Shown: positions 23,101-34,044, counted from the stretch's first letter. The stretch: DNA of 64,000 nucleotides from Climacium dendroides (GCA_950106755.1 OX467083.1:16921029-16985028), one strand, 5' to 3'. The notes: a model not told the origin generated them from the sequence alone. A program made the numbers and translations.

Positions 23101-24886
23101 GACATAGCAAGATGCACACAAACCTTCATTCCTAACTTGAGATTGCTGCCACGGAGATAGCCAAAAAGTGCTACATTGCGATCACACTTGGGATCTTCTT
23201 GAACTCTCTCAGGAGGGGTCAAATCTTCAAAACGATCAGCTAAAATATAGGGATGCACGGCACGCCATGAAAGAGGCCGGAACTTGGCGATTGAGATAAA
23301 TCTGGCCAGATTGAGAACCTCTCGCTTCGGGTACCTGCACGACGCAAGCAACGCATATTATTACAAGTTCAGGGCCACATATATGACCACATTGAGTTCT
23401 AACACCATGTCCAATCGAAACTGAGGCGAACTGGTAGGTTCTTACTTTCCATAAACAAGCCCAGAGAGATAAAATAGTTTAGCTCCGTCATAAATCTCAG
23501 TCCAGAAACGATTCTTCAACTTCTTCTTGGTCTTCCGCAATTTCTTGGCGTCTTTAAACTTATCTAGATGCGTAAGCACTCCCATGACTTTAGGAAAACC
23601 ATGAACTTGAAGAATGTTGAGGAACTCAAATGTTTCCTGCACAGCCAAGGCTTAAAATCAGGTCCCACTCTTGTTGATGGGAAAATTTGCACCTCTCTTG
23701 GATCAAACAACTACACTTCAAAGTTCAAAACCTTAACAGCATAAAATGACTCAGGTGGGGAAGCGAAACATACCATTTCAAAACCATAGCTTCCATCTGT
23801 AAGCAATAAAACTAGATCCGCAAACTTGGCAGCGTCAATCATAGCATTGATGTCATTTGCGCACTCCACAAACTGCAGCCTCCGCTGCTTCCCTGCAAAG
23901 AAGAAGACGAAAGTCACTTTCAGAAGAAGAAAACTTAAATAGAAGATAATCTGATAAGGGATCTTCAGCTTGACATACAAGAGTCTAAGCTGACTAGGGC
24001 CCAAAAGAATGAGAACCAGGAAGAAGCCGTGAGGTGATTTCATAGGTACCAGAATTCGACCACAAATGATATTAAGCAGGACCAGTTACCAATGAAACAA
24101 AGTTTACTATCAATCATTCTCAATTGAACCATAACTACCTGATACAACCGTGATTGGGCCTCGAACTTCCGAGAGGTTGTGTTTCGTGTAATGTTTCACC
24201 AGGGATTGAATCAAAAGAGTCTTTCCAACCTACAGCAACAAACAATCATACCCTGAGGATCACTTCAAACAAAAAGGTCAAATTTTGTTGACTCGACAGA
24301 CCCTCGTAATCTTCCACGCAAAACCTCACTAATCTAGCTCTTCGACTAACGTATCTTAGGGTTTAGGGGTTTAGGGCTCGGTAACTTGAAACACTCATAC
24401 TAGATCATTTCGAGATCATTTATACCACTATTACCCTGGAATAGCTAGGGCACCCTGATGAAATACAACAACACTCTAAACCATGTTACGCTTACCTGGG
24501 GTGGTCCATGGACAACAATTACGTACGGAGGAGGTTCACCGGTAGCTCGATCTACAATGGGAACATGGAGCCTTCGCTGGTCCTTCTCCGCAGTGCGAGC
24601 CTGCAATCGCTTTGCCTTGGTGGCTGAATTGAAGGTAAAAGCCTGATCACAACAGAAGAATCACCCGAATTAGATAGTCAATAGCTTGCAAATTGGCATA
24701 AGACCGCACGAGCGCCCAAAGAGGACAATATACCTTGGGGTTCTTTTCCTTGCCGCCTTCCACACCACGTTTTTTCTTGTCAATCTGCTTCTTCTTCTCC
24801 TTCGCAGGTCCAGCCTGCGGGTTGCGATGCTGTTTCTTCTTGTCCTGCTGGGAGGCCTTCCCGGCCAAGCCCAACGCGGACACCAT
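17126..24886 (-). CDS. BMS1: Ribosome biogenesis GTPase BMS1
   Basis: Nucleolar GTPase of the small-subunit processome that partners RCL1 in 40S assembly. Sixteen exons: 24886-24734, 24642-24496, 24229-24139, 23892-23774, 23636-23446, 23334-23124, 22896-22075, 21884-21653, 21287-21088, 20761-20264, 20047-19829, 19696-19457, 18561-18352, 18117-17860, 17727-17524, 17308-17126. Phase is continuous throughout; 1325 residues, somewhat longer than typical homologues. Basic N-terminus ([13 protein letters not shown]); P-loop [15 protein letters not shown] split exactly at Q/V by an intron; [21 protein letters not shown] as G4. The middle (exons 7-8) is an unusually long acidic region with runs of D/E, then EDLETGEQ and the C-terminal domain ([38 protein letters not shown]). 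The Lys/Arg-rich tail ends [12 protein letters not shown]. Start chosen at 24886 ([10 protein letters not shown]); an in-frame ATG at 24919 is an alternative. Introns are 90 to 900 bp; the 12th carries a transposon. Confidence 0.93.
18898..19381. mobile_element. PIF/Harbinger-like non-autonomous element in BMS1 intron 12
   Basis: 484 bp bounded by direct TAA (18895-18897 and 19382-19384). The ends are inverted repeats: GAGCACCACCACCCGTCCT on the left and AGGACGGGTGGTGATGCTC on the right, about 28 bp in all. A three-base TAA target copy fits the PIF/Harbinger superfamily. The inside holds palindromic GGCCTCTTAAGAGGCC-type strings and a 13-bp minisatellite. It is markedly more GC-rich than the host intron. 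It lies wholly inside the intron, so BMS1 is not disrupted. Confidence 0.75.
19041..19176 (+). repeat. 13-bp minisatellite, ~10 units
   Basis: Tandem units GGGCTCAACTCCC (about six) pass into the variant GGGCTCAACTCCG (about four). The block of one variant following the other suggests expansion from each end. Sits inside the PIF/Harbinger-like element. Confidence 0.85.
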
Positions 24887-25638
24887 CACGAAGAAACCGT
24901 GATGAAACACTTCTAGCACAACACTAGTATGTCAAGAAAACCGGGTAGAACAATCTAGAACATGGCAAACTGTCAAGACCCACATAACTTCAAAGTTTCA
25001 TTTTTGATTAAAGTGCTGCAGCAGGTTTCACGACCAGAAACAGCTGTGAGATTCGCCCATTGAAAATGAGGAAGCTGTCTATCAAAATCAAAAGATTCAA
25101 ACAAAAGTCGAAAGCCTGTGAACAGCATACCTCAGCAAGCAGATAAAGATTCAGTTGAAGGTCACTTGACGTCAAAACTGCGACATAGAGTAGCTAATGA
25201 GTTCGTAGAAGATTGCCAACAAAATTAGGGCAACACAACTAAATTAAGGGCTTCGTCAATGCAACCCTAACTGCGTCTCAGAACTCACCGTTCCGTAACA
25301 CTCATGAACAAGCTTAAAACTACAAAATCCTCTCAAAGAAGGACAGCGGCTCGAAACTGTCCATTGCATACCACTCATCAACAAACTAAAAACTACAAAA
25401 TCACTCCAAAAAGGAGCAGCAACTTCGGAAAACATCAAAATTTCTAAAACGCATGCTGTCCCGTACCGCAGAACTGGAAGAAAACCTCTGCGCCAGCTCA
25501 AACTCAGAAGCTCACCCCAGTCACAAACAGCGGAAAAAATCTGCTCCAACTCCCGACTCAGAAGCTCACCCCAGTCGCTCGCGAGCCCTAAACCCTAAAC
25601 CCTAAGAAACAAACGACAGCGGCGCACATCGACAAGGG
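24887..25638 (-). promoter_or_regulatory. BMS1 5' leader region with telo-box
   Basis: CCCTAAACCCTAAACCCTAA at 25586-25605 (minus strand TTAGGGTTTAGGG) is a telo-box. Such boxes are common in promoters and leaders of plant ribosome-related genes and fit BMS1. A donor-like site (GATAA/GTAAATC on the minus strand, about 25670) suggests a leader intron. The stretch 25255-25560 has internal duplications, for example CAGAAGCTCACCCCAGTC at 25506 and 25560. Confidence 0.5.
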
Positions 25639-25975
25639 AAGAGAAGAGAAGAGGATCCTGAGATTTACTTATCATACAGTTGGAGGCGAAGACACGCAGG
25701 TTGCCTTCCATACACTCAGCATTTTGAGCACAAGCAGAAGATCATCTCCTTCCCCGAAGACGGCCAGTAATGCACTTCGATAGTTTGCAGCGCTCCTTCA
25801 AACGTACACGAATGGAGCAATGATAATTGTCCGCAGCGATTTCTTCAAAACGAGACAGGAATTATTCGGAACGCGAATCTCACTACTGCAATGTGCTTGT
25901 GGCGATTGCAACACTTGCGCAATTCGGAACAACCGATCCGTCGCCATGCCTGGCGTTTGCAAATTCCTTCAACCA
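25639..25975 (-). promoter_or_regulatory. Duplicated promoter/leader module, BMS1 copy
   Basis: About 335 bp nearly identical to the reverse complement of 59970-60300 upstream of MUS81. Shared strings include CGGTTGTTCCGAATTGCGCA, ACTGGCCGTCTTCGGGGAAG and CTTCTGCTTGTGCTCAAAAT. On the minus strand both copies carry an ATG (25947 here) with 18 matching codons (MAT-D/E-RLFRIAQVLQSPQA) before indels change the frame; here the small frame ends at 25798. The module is oriented towards BMS1, as the other is towards MUS81. See findings. Confidence 0.75.
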
Positions 25976-26867
25976 AACTGGTGTGTCCTGTGCCGTCGCC
26001 ACAGTATAATAAAGTAAAAGTAAAAGTAATTGTACTTTTCTAATTTTCTAATTCACGGAAACTTCAAAAATCAATCATTTTTGCCCCATAGGTCCAAACA
26101 CCAGGAAACAAAGTCCGTACACCCTTCCTCACAAAGAGCTTTCCAATAGTTACAAGCAATTTTTTAATCTTTTTAATAAAAAAATAACTTAGAATTTCAT
26201 AGCTTTTTTTACCATATGTGCAAATATGGCAAAGCCAAGCTTGTGGTAGGGCGTTAAATCCTTCATTTGACATGGCTTGATATGGGCCTTACTTGACCAC
26301 GGGACCCGGTGTCGTGCTGAAAATGTTCACATTATATAAAAAATGTATATGCATATGATTTAGATAGATTTAAATGTTTATAAGATTATAAAGAAGATGA
26401 CGTCAGTTGAGGTGGATTCAAGGTGACGCCTTCTCTCTCCGACTATATAAAGAAGGATTCACTTGAAAGGTTCATCTCATTTGATATTTTTCTTCTTCGT
26501 GTTTATTTTAGATTGTATCATGTCGAACTGGAGGGTTTTTTCTGAGTCTCAAGATGAAGGATCTCAACCGGAGCATGAGTTTGCAATCCTCAAATTCTTG
26601 CAGATGGAGTGATATTTTGATTGGAACTCTAGTTTTTTACCTCTATTAGATGTGTGTTGGATTTTAGTTCTTCATTCCATATTTGGAATGAATTTCTATT
26701 ATAATCTTATGTTTGTGGAATAGTATGAGGGAAATATTCTAATAGTTTGCCTTCTAAGTAAACTTGAAAAGAATTTCCTTCAAAGATAAAGATAAAGAGA
26801 CAGTTGTAGAGAGAGAAATAGAAGCTTTGGGAGTGAGTTAGGGGCTGGCCCCACTTGTTTGGTGATT

Positions 26868-26970
26868 AGAAGGAAGATAGAAGGAAGATAGAGTGAAGAT
26901 AAAGGGAAGTTAAAGTCAAGATAGAGTGAAGATAAAAGGAAGTTAGAGTGAAGATAGAGTGAAGAAAAAG
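26868..26970 (+). repeat. Purine-rich imperfect tandem repeat
   Basis: Variants of GAAGATAGAGTGAAGATAAA and GGAAGTTAGAGT alternate about four times. Not in frame with any plausible gene. Confidence 0.6.
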
Positions 26971-27528
26971 GGGGGTACTTTTCTTTTTCTCTCCCGTTGG
27001 GATTTAAGGAAGGCTCCGAATGTTGGGAGGCCTATGGTTTTTTTGGGGTGGGAAGGAGTTTTTCAATGAAATTTAAAGAAGTTATGTATCATGGTGTGTA
27101 GTTTCGAAAAAAATCTCACTTTCTTGATTTGAAGTTGTAAATCAAAAGTTGTGCTAGTTTGAGTGGAGGGGAATTTGTTGCCTTTGAAATTAAGAGGCAG
27201 AGATTTTGACCAGCCATAAAAGACGGACAGGTTCTTAGTTTGCAATGAAAATTAGAGGGTGTTTAGGAAATTGTGTTAGCTTTCTATAAAGCTATCATTC
27301 GTTTTATTTGAAGCTTGTATGAGTGAGTTATGAGTGTGAGAGTGAAAGATGGTTTGCTGCCTTTTTTTTCTCAAGACCGAAACTTTGGATGAACGTAGAA
27401 GTTGGACAAAGTCTTAAAATTGTTTGAAAATTGGAGAAGAGGTAGAAGTTTGTATTAGCTTTCCGAAAAGCTATCACTCATTTGATTTGGAGTTGTGAAG
27501 CAACGGTGGCACTTACCCAAAGTTCAGC

Positions 27529-27588
27529 TTGGAGTTTAGAGGAGTGTTGGAGTTTAGAGGAGTGTTGGAGTTTAGAGGAGTGTTGGAG
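27529..27588 (+). repeat. 18-bp tandem repeat, 3 units (left array)
   Basis: Three near-perfect units of TTGGAGTTTAGAGGAGTG. An array of the same unit, slightly diverged, lies at 30017-30076. Confidence 0.8.
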
Positions 27589-28799
27589 TGTAGACCTAGA
27601 AATTTAGCCAAAAATAGGAAATTTAGAAAAAGGGACCTATTAAGGGGCCCCTTAATAGAAAAAAATAGAAATAAAATTAATTTTAAAATTAAAAAATTAT
27701 TAATAATGTAAATAGGGATATTTAAGATAGGATGGATGAAAAATAAAATATAAAAACGAAATTTAAATAAATGAATGAGGTGTGTCCCGGACACACCTCT
27801 TCAAAATTAGGTCGTGTCTTTTCATTTTTTTTATTATAAAAAGTTAAAAAAAAATGACAATGGCGGCATTGTGAGACCCATTATTTCTTAATATATATTT
27901 ATTATATTTTTTGTGCACTTGTTTTTATCATATATATTATTTTGGCAAAATAATTGTATGTGACTTTGTGAGTGTTATTTAAAGAGATTGTGTGTGGTAG
28001 TATCTGTATGTTATTTAGGGAGAGATCTGGAAGCCAATTGTAAATACATTGTGAGTGATTGGTGGTGTAAATTCTTATAACCATTATATTTTGGAGTTGA
28101 AACTTTATGAGAATGGAATGCTGGATACTTTGTTCGAAAACTAGACATGAGAGTTGCTGAGAGATCTGAGGGCCAAGAGTGGAATTTCTACCTTTTCTTT
28201 TGCAAAGATTTGAAAAATCTGAATTGTGAACGAGGAGGTTGAGAAGATCAAAACAAAGATCACATGAGAAGAATTTGATGCTAGGATTGGCAGCAACGGA
28301 CAGGCTTTGGGTGAATTAGGGATTTGGAGTTTGCCGCAGCAACATCGATCGGAGGAAAGCGCCAATTTGTCAATTCATGACCAGAGTCTGATTGTACGAA
28401 TTGCAACTTGATTAGTACTTGTGATTCAAGCAGTTTGTGTAATTGGGGATCGGAACACTGGTTGTTTGTTTTGAAATCGCGGCAGTCGCAAGTGGTGAAA
28501 ACAGCGAACTTCAAATTGCAATAACTTTCGATCCAGGAGGAATTTGAAGGCGTGCTATATACCGATGGAAAGAGGAAGGAAAATCAGTTAGAATGCACCC
28601 AGAAATTTCTCAAATCGGATAAAAACTGGGAAAGATTTCAGCAGTCGAAGTTTGTGAAGCAGTGGTGGGAGAATTGCATCTCAACTACAGTTTCGACTCA
28701 ATCTTCAAGAATTCTTCAAATTTATGGGCTGGATAGAATCGCAGTAATGCGACAACAGGATCAAGTGTTGAATTAGGCAAACGCTGCCAATTAGCTTGT

Positions 28800-29060
28800 G
28801 TCACTAAGGAGGAAGAATTCGAACTGATCGGGAGGAGGAAGTTGCTGTATCGGAGCAGACCTTTCTCAAAGGCAGACTCCAACGCTGGTTGCAGATTGGA
28901 TTGGAAGAAGCTCTCCGTGCGTGTCGAATCGACCAGGGTGCGAAAGAATTGCGGAGCAGTTCCGACTCCAGGCGCGACAGGAAGAAAATCGAAAATTCGA
29001 GGATCTGGTCGGCGTCGCAGCATCGGTAGACATCAAAATTAGGGATTTGGAATCCCAGAC
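28800..29060 (+). pseudogene. Possible coding remnant with coiled-coil-like composition
   Basis: Higher GC than its surroundings. One frame reads GRLQRWLQIGLEEALRACR and, after a frame change, RLQARQEENRKFEDLVG followed by DIKIRDLESQTNLG and a stop. Charged heptad-like sequence of this sort occurs in gag-like and structural proteins. No family is recognised and no start or intact frame exists. Confidence 0.2.
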
Positions 29061-29813
29061 CAACCTTGGGTGAAGACTTGTTGCCCACGGTAATAGGAGA
29101 ACGGGCACGGTCATAGGACTGATCGCACGGCCATAGGCCCCTTTCCCACGGTTTTAGGCCATTTGGTCATTTAAATGTAAATTTCAATGTTTTCAGGGCC
29201 TGTTTTTGAATTTCAAGTTCATTCGCATGGTTTTGGGCTAGTCCTACATGGTCTTAGGTCCCTTGGTTGATTCTTTGTAAAATTTCAGCGTTTGGTCTTA
29301 GGTTTTATAAGTTTGGTCAATTTATAAATTGTCTCAATGTTTTGTGTTTGGAATTCAGGCAATTAACCAATGTGGTTTTGGACTTGTTGCCCTGAGACTT
29401 GTTGTCCAATCTTAAAAGAAAGGAGAAAGCTCAAAGACCAAGAATCTGATACTTTGTCCTAAACCTTTCATACTCCTGCATACTGGACTTGTTGACTACT
29501 GTGACAGATTCGCCTAGGCATTTTGCACATAGATTCAAAAAGCTCAAAAAGAGCAATTACTGGACCTGTTGCCCCAACACATAAAAAAGTGTTAATTAAT
29601 GAATTATTTGTATACTTTAAAAGTATTATCTTGTATATATATGATTAGGTCATAGGCTACATCCATGTATAAGACGTGTTGCCCAGCTTGACGTGTTGCC
29701 CACGATGTGTTGCCTACCCTAGAATACTATGTAGGACCGGGACTCTTAGAACATTGTGTCTGCATTAGTGGTAATGGACTGTCCACCAAATTGAGAAAAC
29801 TTGGAAATAAGGG

Positions 29814-29837
29814 AAAAAAAAAAAAAAAAAAAAAAAA
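29814..29837 (+). repeat. Poly(A) tract, 24 A
   Basis: An uninterrupted run of 24 adenines inside AT-rich DNA. It may mark the 3' end of a retroposed sequence; no matching target duplication was identified. Confidence 0.7.
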
Positions 29838-30016
29838 GAATAGAAGAATAAGAATAAAGTTTTCAGGTATGATTCATAAAGTCAGTTTATACATAACCTA
29901 AATCTACTTTAAAAGTGACATTAGATGCACTAACGATAGACTACGTTGGCTTATCCACGGATGAATCCCTATACTACTAGTACTTGACAAAAAGTAAAAG
30001 TTAGTGAAAAAGTACC

Positions 30017-30076
30017 TTACATGGAGTTTGGAGGAGTGTTGAAGTTTGGAGGAGTATTGGAGTCTGGAGGAGTATT
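30017..30076 (+). repeat. 18-bp tandem repeat, 3 units (right array)
   Basis: Units TGGAGTTTGGAGGAGTGT, TGAAGTTTGGAGGAGTAT and TGGAGTCTGGAGGAGTAT, followed by a short GT microsatellite at about 30092. Same unit as the array at 27529. Confidence 0.75.
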
Positions 30077-30660
30077 GAAAACTTGTGTATGTGTGTGTGT
30101 GTGGCTTGTGGCTTTGTAAACTTTGTTGTTGTGAGCGGCTTGGGTAACACCAACGCTAGCCTCATTTTGTGTTGTGGGTGACGAAGTGGGGTTAATGGCC
30201 CACATGGTCGAAACTTGCTTGTTCTCACGGTGAAAGCTTGTTTCTTAAAGCTGGTCACCAGAAGTTTGAAAGTTTAGGAGCCCATCATTCGGACAGTTCA
30301 GCTCATGATCTGGCCGTCCTGTTTTACCCGTCCGAAGACTTGTTTCTTATCACACTACTCTTACCTTGGCCCATATAGAGCCAACCATACAGGATAGGCC
30401 AACGGGGACCAGTTTGAAGACGAAGTAGAAGATTCGACGCGACAACGATTTTCTTATTTCCTAGGCCATTTCTGGTTGTAGCCAGAATCCCCGTGACTTC
30501 CCGAGGCAAACCGCTCTCTACACGACACCGGTAGAGTGTGCCAGTGATAGGACTGTGACATTGATAAAATTGAAGACAATGACATCCTTCACAAGGTGAC
30601 GGCTTTATAGTTTGGGGGATAAGTTAGGGTTTTAGAATTTTCATTTAACTATGAGCAACT

Positions 30661-30736
30661 AAGCTCCTCCACATTCTAATTTACATATCTCTAAACACAA
30701 GCTCCTCCACATTCTAATTTACATATTCCTAAGCAC
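30661..30736 (+). repeat. 38-bp tandem duplication
   Basis: Two adjacent copies starting AAGCTCCTCCACATTCTAAT at 30661 and 30699, with three differences near the 3' end. Confidence 0.85.
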
Positions 30737-31122
30737 AAGCTCCAAAATTGCACCAAAAAAACAATTGTGAACTTACATTCACAGAATTGGCTAAAATTCG
30801 CTCCATTGCTACTTAAAATTTTCAATGGCTAAATGTACATTGGAGATAACCCTTGAAAAATCAGCCAAGACTACAACAAACAATAAAATTTGATAGCCAA
30901 TCTACAACTTCCTCCACATTACAATTAGCATCTATTAGTTAGTTTTGTGTGTAGTACTCCAAAGAATCCTTTACAACTTACAAAATCCTTTCTATTCTAT
31001 TATTTTTTAATACTACTCATTCTCAAGGTAGTCAAAATTGGTGCCTATTTGTCTTGAAGGTAACATATTGCACTAAATTCCATAAACTAGTTTTGGAATC
31101 AATGTTGCAGACTTACTTTAAA

Positions 31123-31314
31123 GAAGTGCATAGGAGTTGTGAGGAGGGCTTGCGAGCTTATAAGAGTAGGTTTTGTTTGTGCCATTTTGTACTAGAGAAT
31201 GGTCCATCGAGGTCTAAGGAAGCGCACACAAGTTGCGAGGAGGGCTTGCGAGCTTGTAAAAGTAGGTTTAGCTTGTGCCATTTTGTACTAGAGAATGGTC
31301 TATTGAGGGTTGAT
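31123..31314 (+). repeat. 96-bp tandem duplication, in frame
   Basis: Two copies (starting 31123 and 31219) of a 96-bp unit. In the open frame 31054-31329 each gives 32 residues containing SCEEGLRA-x-KSRF and LCHFVLENG. Whether the frame is translated is unknown; no family is recognised. Confidence 0.7.
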
Positions 31315-31540
31315 TCTACAATGGAATGAGTGCCGGGCAGGGCGAGCTCCACGGTAGAATTGGCTCTTAGTGGATTGTTCTCTAACAGTATGAGCAATTC
31401 CTATAATGTTCCTATCTCATTCCCGTAGCAAAATCAGTACTATGTGGTAGAATCAACCCTCCGTGGATGATTCAGCCTCCAAAAGGATGATTCAGCCTCC
31501 AAAAGGACCCTCCAAAAGGCCTAAATCAACAGGACTGATC

Positions 31541-31678
31541 TTAACTCTTAAATGCCAAGCTGTTGACTGTTTAAATCAGCCCTTTTGAAACCGTGTGACA
31601 TCATCTAGTTGATAAAACCCAAAAATATTCCTTGTCATCCATCGGACCAAAAAACGTCCGCCGCGGTTTGAGGTTAAC
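31541..31678 (-). mobile_element. TTAA-ended MITE, 138 bp (short copy)
   Basis: Begins TTAACTCTTAAATG and ends GGTTTGAGGTTAA. It carries CCTTTTGAAACCGTGTGACA and the CATCCATCGG...ACGTCCGCC part, in reverse orientation to the 236-bp copy at 16171, with the AT-rich middle deleted. It sits about 200 bp upstream of the PurN start codon, within its likely promoter. Confidence 0.6.
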
Positions 31679-31884
31679 GTTTCCAAGTTGCGGCTTGTGG
31701 GAGTAGTAACTTACATCACCTAATAGACAAAGAGGCCCAAGGTGACAGTTTTGAGTAGGTCACATGGGGCCAATTCCATGAATCGATGGATGGCTTGTGT
31801 CCGATTTCGGCAGGTCTGTGATTTTTGGATGGGTGTGTAGTTTTCCTTGTGCTTCTCCGTGTAGCAGCAGTAGCAGCAGCAGCA

Positions 31885-34044
31885 ATGGAGCTTTCGCAGC
31901 TTGCAAGCCCTTTGTCCAGTCGCTCTGTCTTGGTTCCCCAGTTTCGATCGTCAAGCGGCCGTCCTCGCAAGAGCAGCAGCTTATCCTTTCTTGAAACTTG
32001 CCAACCTAAGAGGAGTTTGTTGTGTGGCTACTTGGCTTCTGAGCGTCGGGTGCTGCCCGTCCAGCGCCATGTGAGGTGTGAGAGTTTGCAGGAGGGACAA
32101 GTAGGGAGTGTCCAGGAGAGTCCCGCTTTTGTTAGTAGACTAGAAGGTGGTGCGGAAGACAATCGGCAATCTGGAGGGATCGATGACGGGCTTGCGAGGG
32201 CTCAGCTGGCTGTCTTCGTTTCAGGAGGGGGCTCCAATCTTCGAGCTATTCATGCTGGATGTAAGAAGAACGTGATCCATGGCGACGTTGCTTTCGTGGT
32301 TTCAGACAAGCCTGGTATTCTTCATTCTCTGCCTTGTAACCTTCAGATTTCCAATGATAGTAGGAGCTACTGTACTTTTGTTTTTTGCATTTTTACGTGG
32401 AATGTATTTTTAAGTGTGCATTATTGATATTTTGCGGGTGAGGTTGGTCTCAGCTTCTTCGTAAATATTCAGGTTGCAAAGGTGTCGAATATGCGAACGA
32501 TAATAACATTCCTGTCCTACCGTATCCAAAGGGCAAGAACGCGCCTGAGGGAATCTCTCCGACTGAGCTTGTAGAGAATCTGAGGTGAATATTCGATGTT
32601 ATCTCCGGGTGTTTGCTTATGATGGTATGTCATATTGGTCAGGGGTTTTGGTATAGTTTGCAGCTTATCGCTATTCTTCTTTTAGGTTTTTTTAACGGCA
32701 TCAAATGAAAAAACTCGCGTGGAAAAAGAGTTGATTGGCCTCTTTTCTTATTACGATGTTGTGCTAGAATTGGGGTTTGACCTAATATCCCTATGTTGCT
32801 AATTGTTTGTTTCCTTCAAGCATACGGTACCGTATGGTTTGGGGCAAAGTCTCTTTAAACTTTCACTTTTATTGGAGGTTGTTGTCCACCCATGGGAGCG
32901 CTGGCTTATTCTTTAAGCATACACATGTTGGTCTTTTGAAACGTACATTACTAAAACAATATGGAATGTAGGCTTGCAGGTGTGGATTATATTCTTCTGG
33001 CTGGCTATTTGAGACTACTACCATCTGAGCTGGTTCATGCATATCCTCGTGCAATCTTAAATATACATCCTGCCCTGCTCCCGTCGTTTGGTGGTAAAGG
33101 ATATTTCGGAATGAAAGTTCACGAAGCTGTCATCCGTTCAGGTGCTCGGTAAGTTACCAAAACCAGTCCCTTTGTGTCTCCGAGGAGCGCCTCGAAAAGA
33201 GTTTTGAGCTTGGCAGTGCATTATTTAATCCAAACTTCAATATTTTAGGGTGAATGATCTGTACACTGAAGTTTTGTTGTCGTCGTTACCTTGAATTGGT
33301 AAATAGATATTCGCAGTGGGTATGGCATGGTCTGATAGATTTTTTCCGCTGATTCGAACTGTAGTTAACCTTCTTCGTTTTGAGAAATCCACTGTCGTGT
33401 GAGAGCGGTTATGTCATGTTATGTGCACTGATGTTCAATATCACAGTTTGTCTGATCATAAATGACAACCGCAATTATTTTTTTAACCCCACAACATAAG
33501 TGATCTTTCTGAGCCCACAATATAACTGACTTCTTGGTCTAAATGTTCTGAAACAGTCATCGGTGTATGTTTGCATAAGTTTGAAACCTTTTCTATACGT
33601 GAAATGTCACCGCCAGAATAATGCGTGCGCAGATTTCTGCGGAACCTGTAGTAATTGTCTTCTGTGTATGTGATGCAGATACTCCGGAGCCACAGTACAC
33701 TTTGTAGATGAGAAGTTTGATTCTGGACCCATTCTGGCCCAGAAGGTTGTTCCTGTGCGAGTTGATGATACGGCTTCAGAATTGGCCTCCAGGGTACTCA
33801 AAGAGGTAAGGGTTAGAGTTAACATATCTCCTTCCCTTCCAGTGCATCTTTTTCTGTAAAGTGTCCTGGTTTTTTGGAACCGAGGATGTCTAGTGCTATG
33901 GACCCTGACAGCAACGGACATGTGCTGCAGGAACACAAACTGTACTCGTTTGCAGTTTCTGCCCTGTGTGAGGACCGTATCTTTTGGCGGGAGGATGGTG
34001 TGCCAATGATCCGCAAGTCGTGGGATGAGGCAGAGTATTTGTGA
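31885..34044 (+). CDS. PurN/PUR3: Phosphoribosylglycinamide formyltransferase (GART), plastid
   Basis: Third step of purine synthesis: transfers a formyl group from 10-formyl-THF to GAR. Five exons: 31885-32314, 32473-32584, 32972-33148, 33679-33805, 33931-34044; 319 residues with continuous phase. Residues 1 to about 105 are a Ser/Arg-rich transit peptide (MELSQLASPLSSRSVLVPQF), pointing to the plastid. The core shows the phosphate loop AVFVSGGGSNLRAIH, then YPKGKNAPEGIS, VDYILLAGYLRLLP, the catalytic Asn and His in ILNIHPALLPSFGGKG, and the catalytic Asp region VHFVDEKFDSGPI. The C-terminus reads FWREDGVPMIR. Exon 3 uses the acceptor TGTAG/G at 32972, seven bases before a competing CAG; only the former keeps the frame (ENLR-LAGVDY). 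An ATG 20 codons upstream (31825) is in frame but gives an unlikely leader. Confidence 0.93.

Larger units (their letters stand above)
25976..31884. other. Repeat-rich intergenic region, no intact gene
   Basis: 6 kb without a recognisable complete gene. From left to right: a TATA-type promoter-like segment with a 30-codon frame (26398-26612), a purine-rich tandem repeat (26868-26970), a duplicated GTTAGCTTTCTATAAAGCTA block (27274 and 27452), an 18-bp array (27529), a possibly coding-derived stretch (28800-29060), a run of recurring TTGTTGCCC motifs (29070-29715), poly(A) at 29814, a second 18-bp array (30017), 38-bp and 96-bp tandem duplications, and a TTAA-ended element (31541). It looks like stacked, decayed mobile DNA. 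Confidence 0.55.

Noticed and set aside
24345..24385. Interstitial telomere repeat in a BMS1 intron (TTAGGGTTTAGGGGTTTAGGG)
   Set aside because: Only three imperfect units; short telomere-like strings are frequent in plant introns and leaders and do not show a chromosome end.
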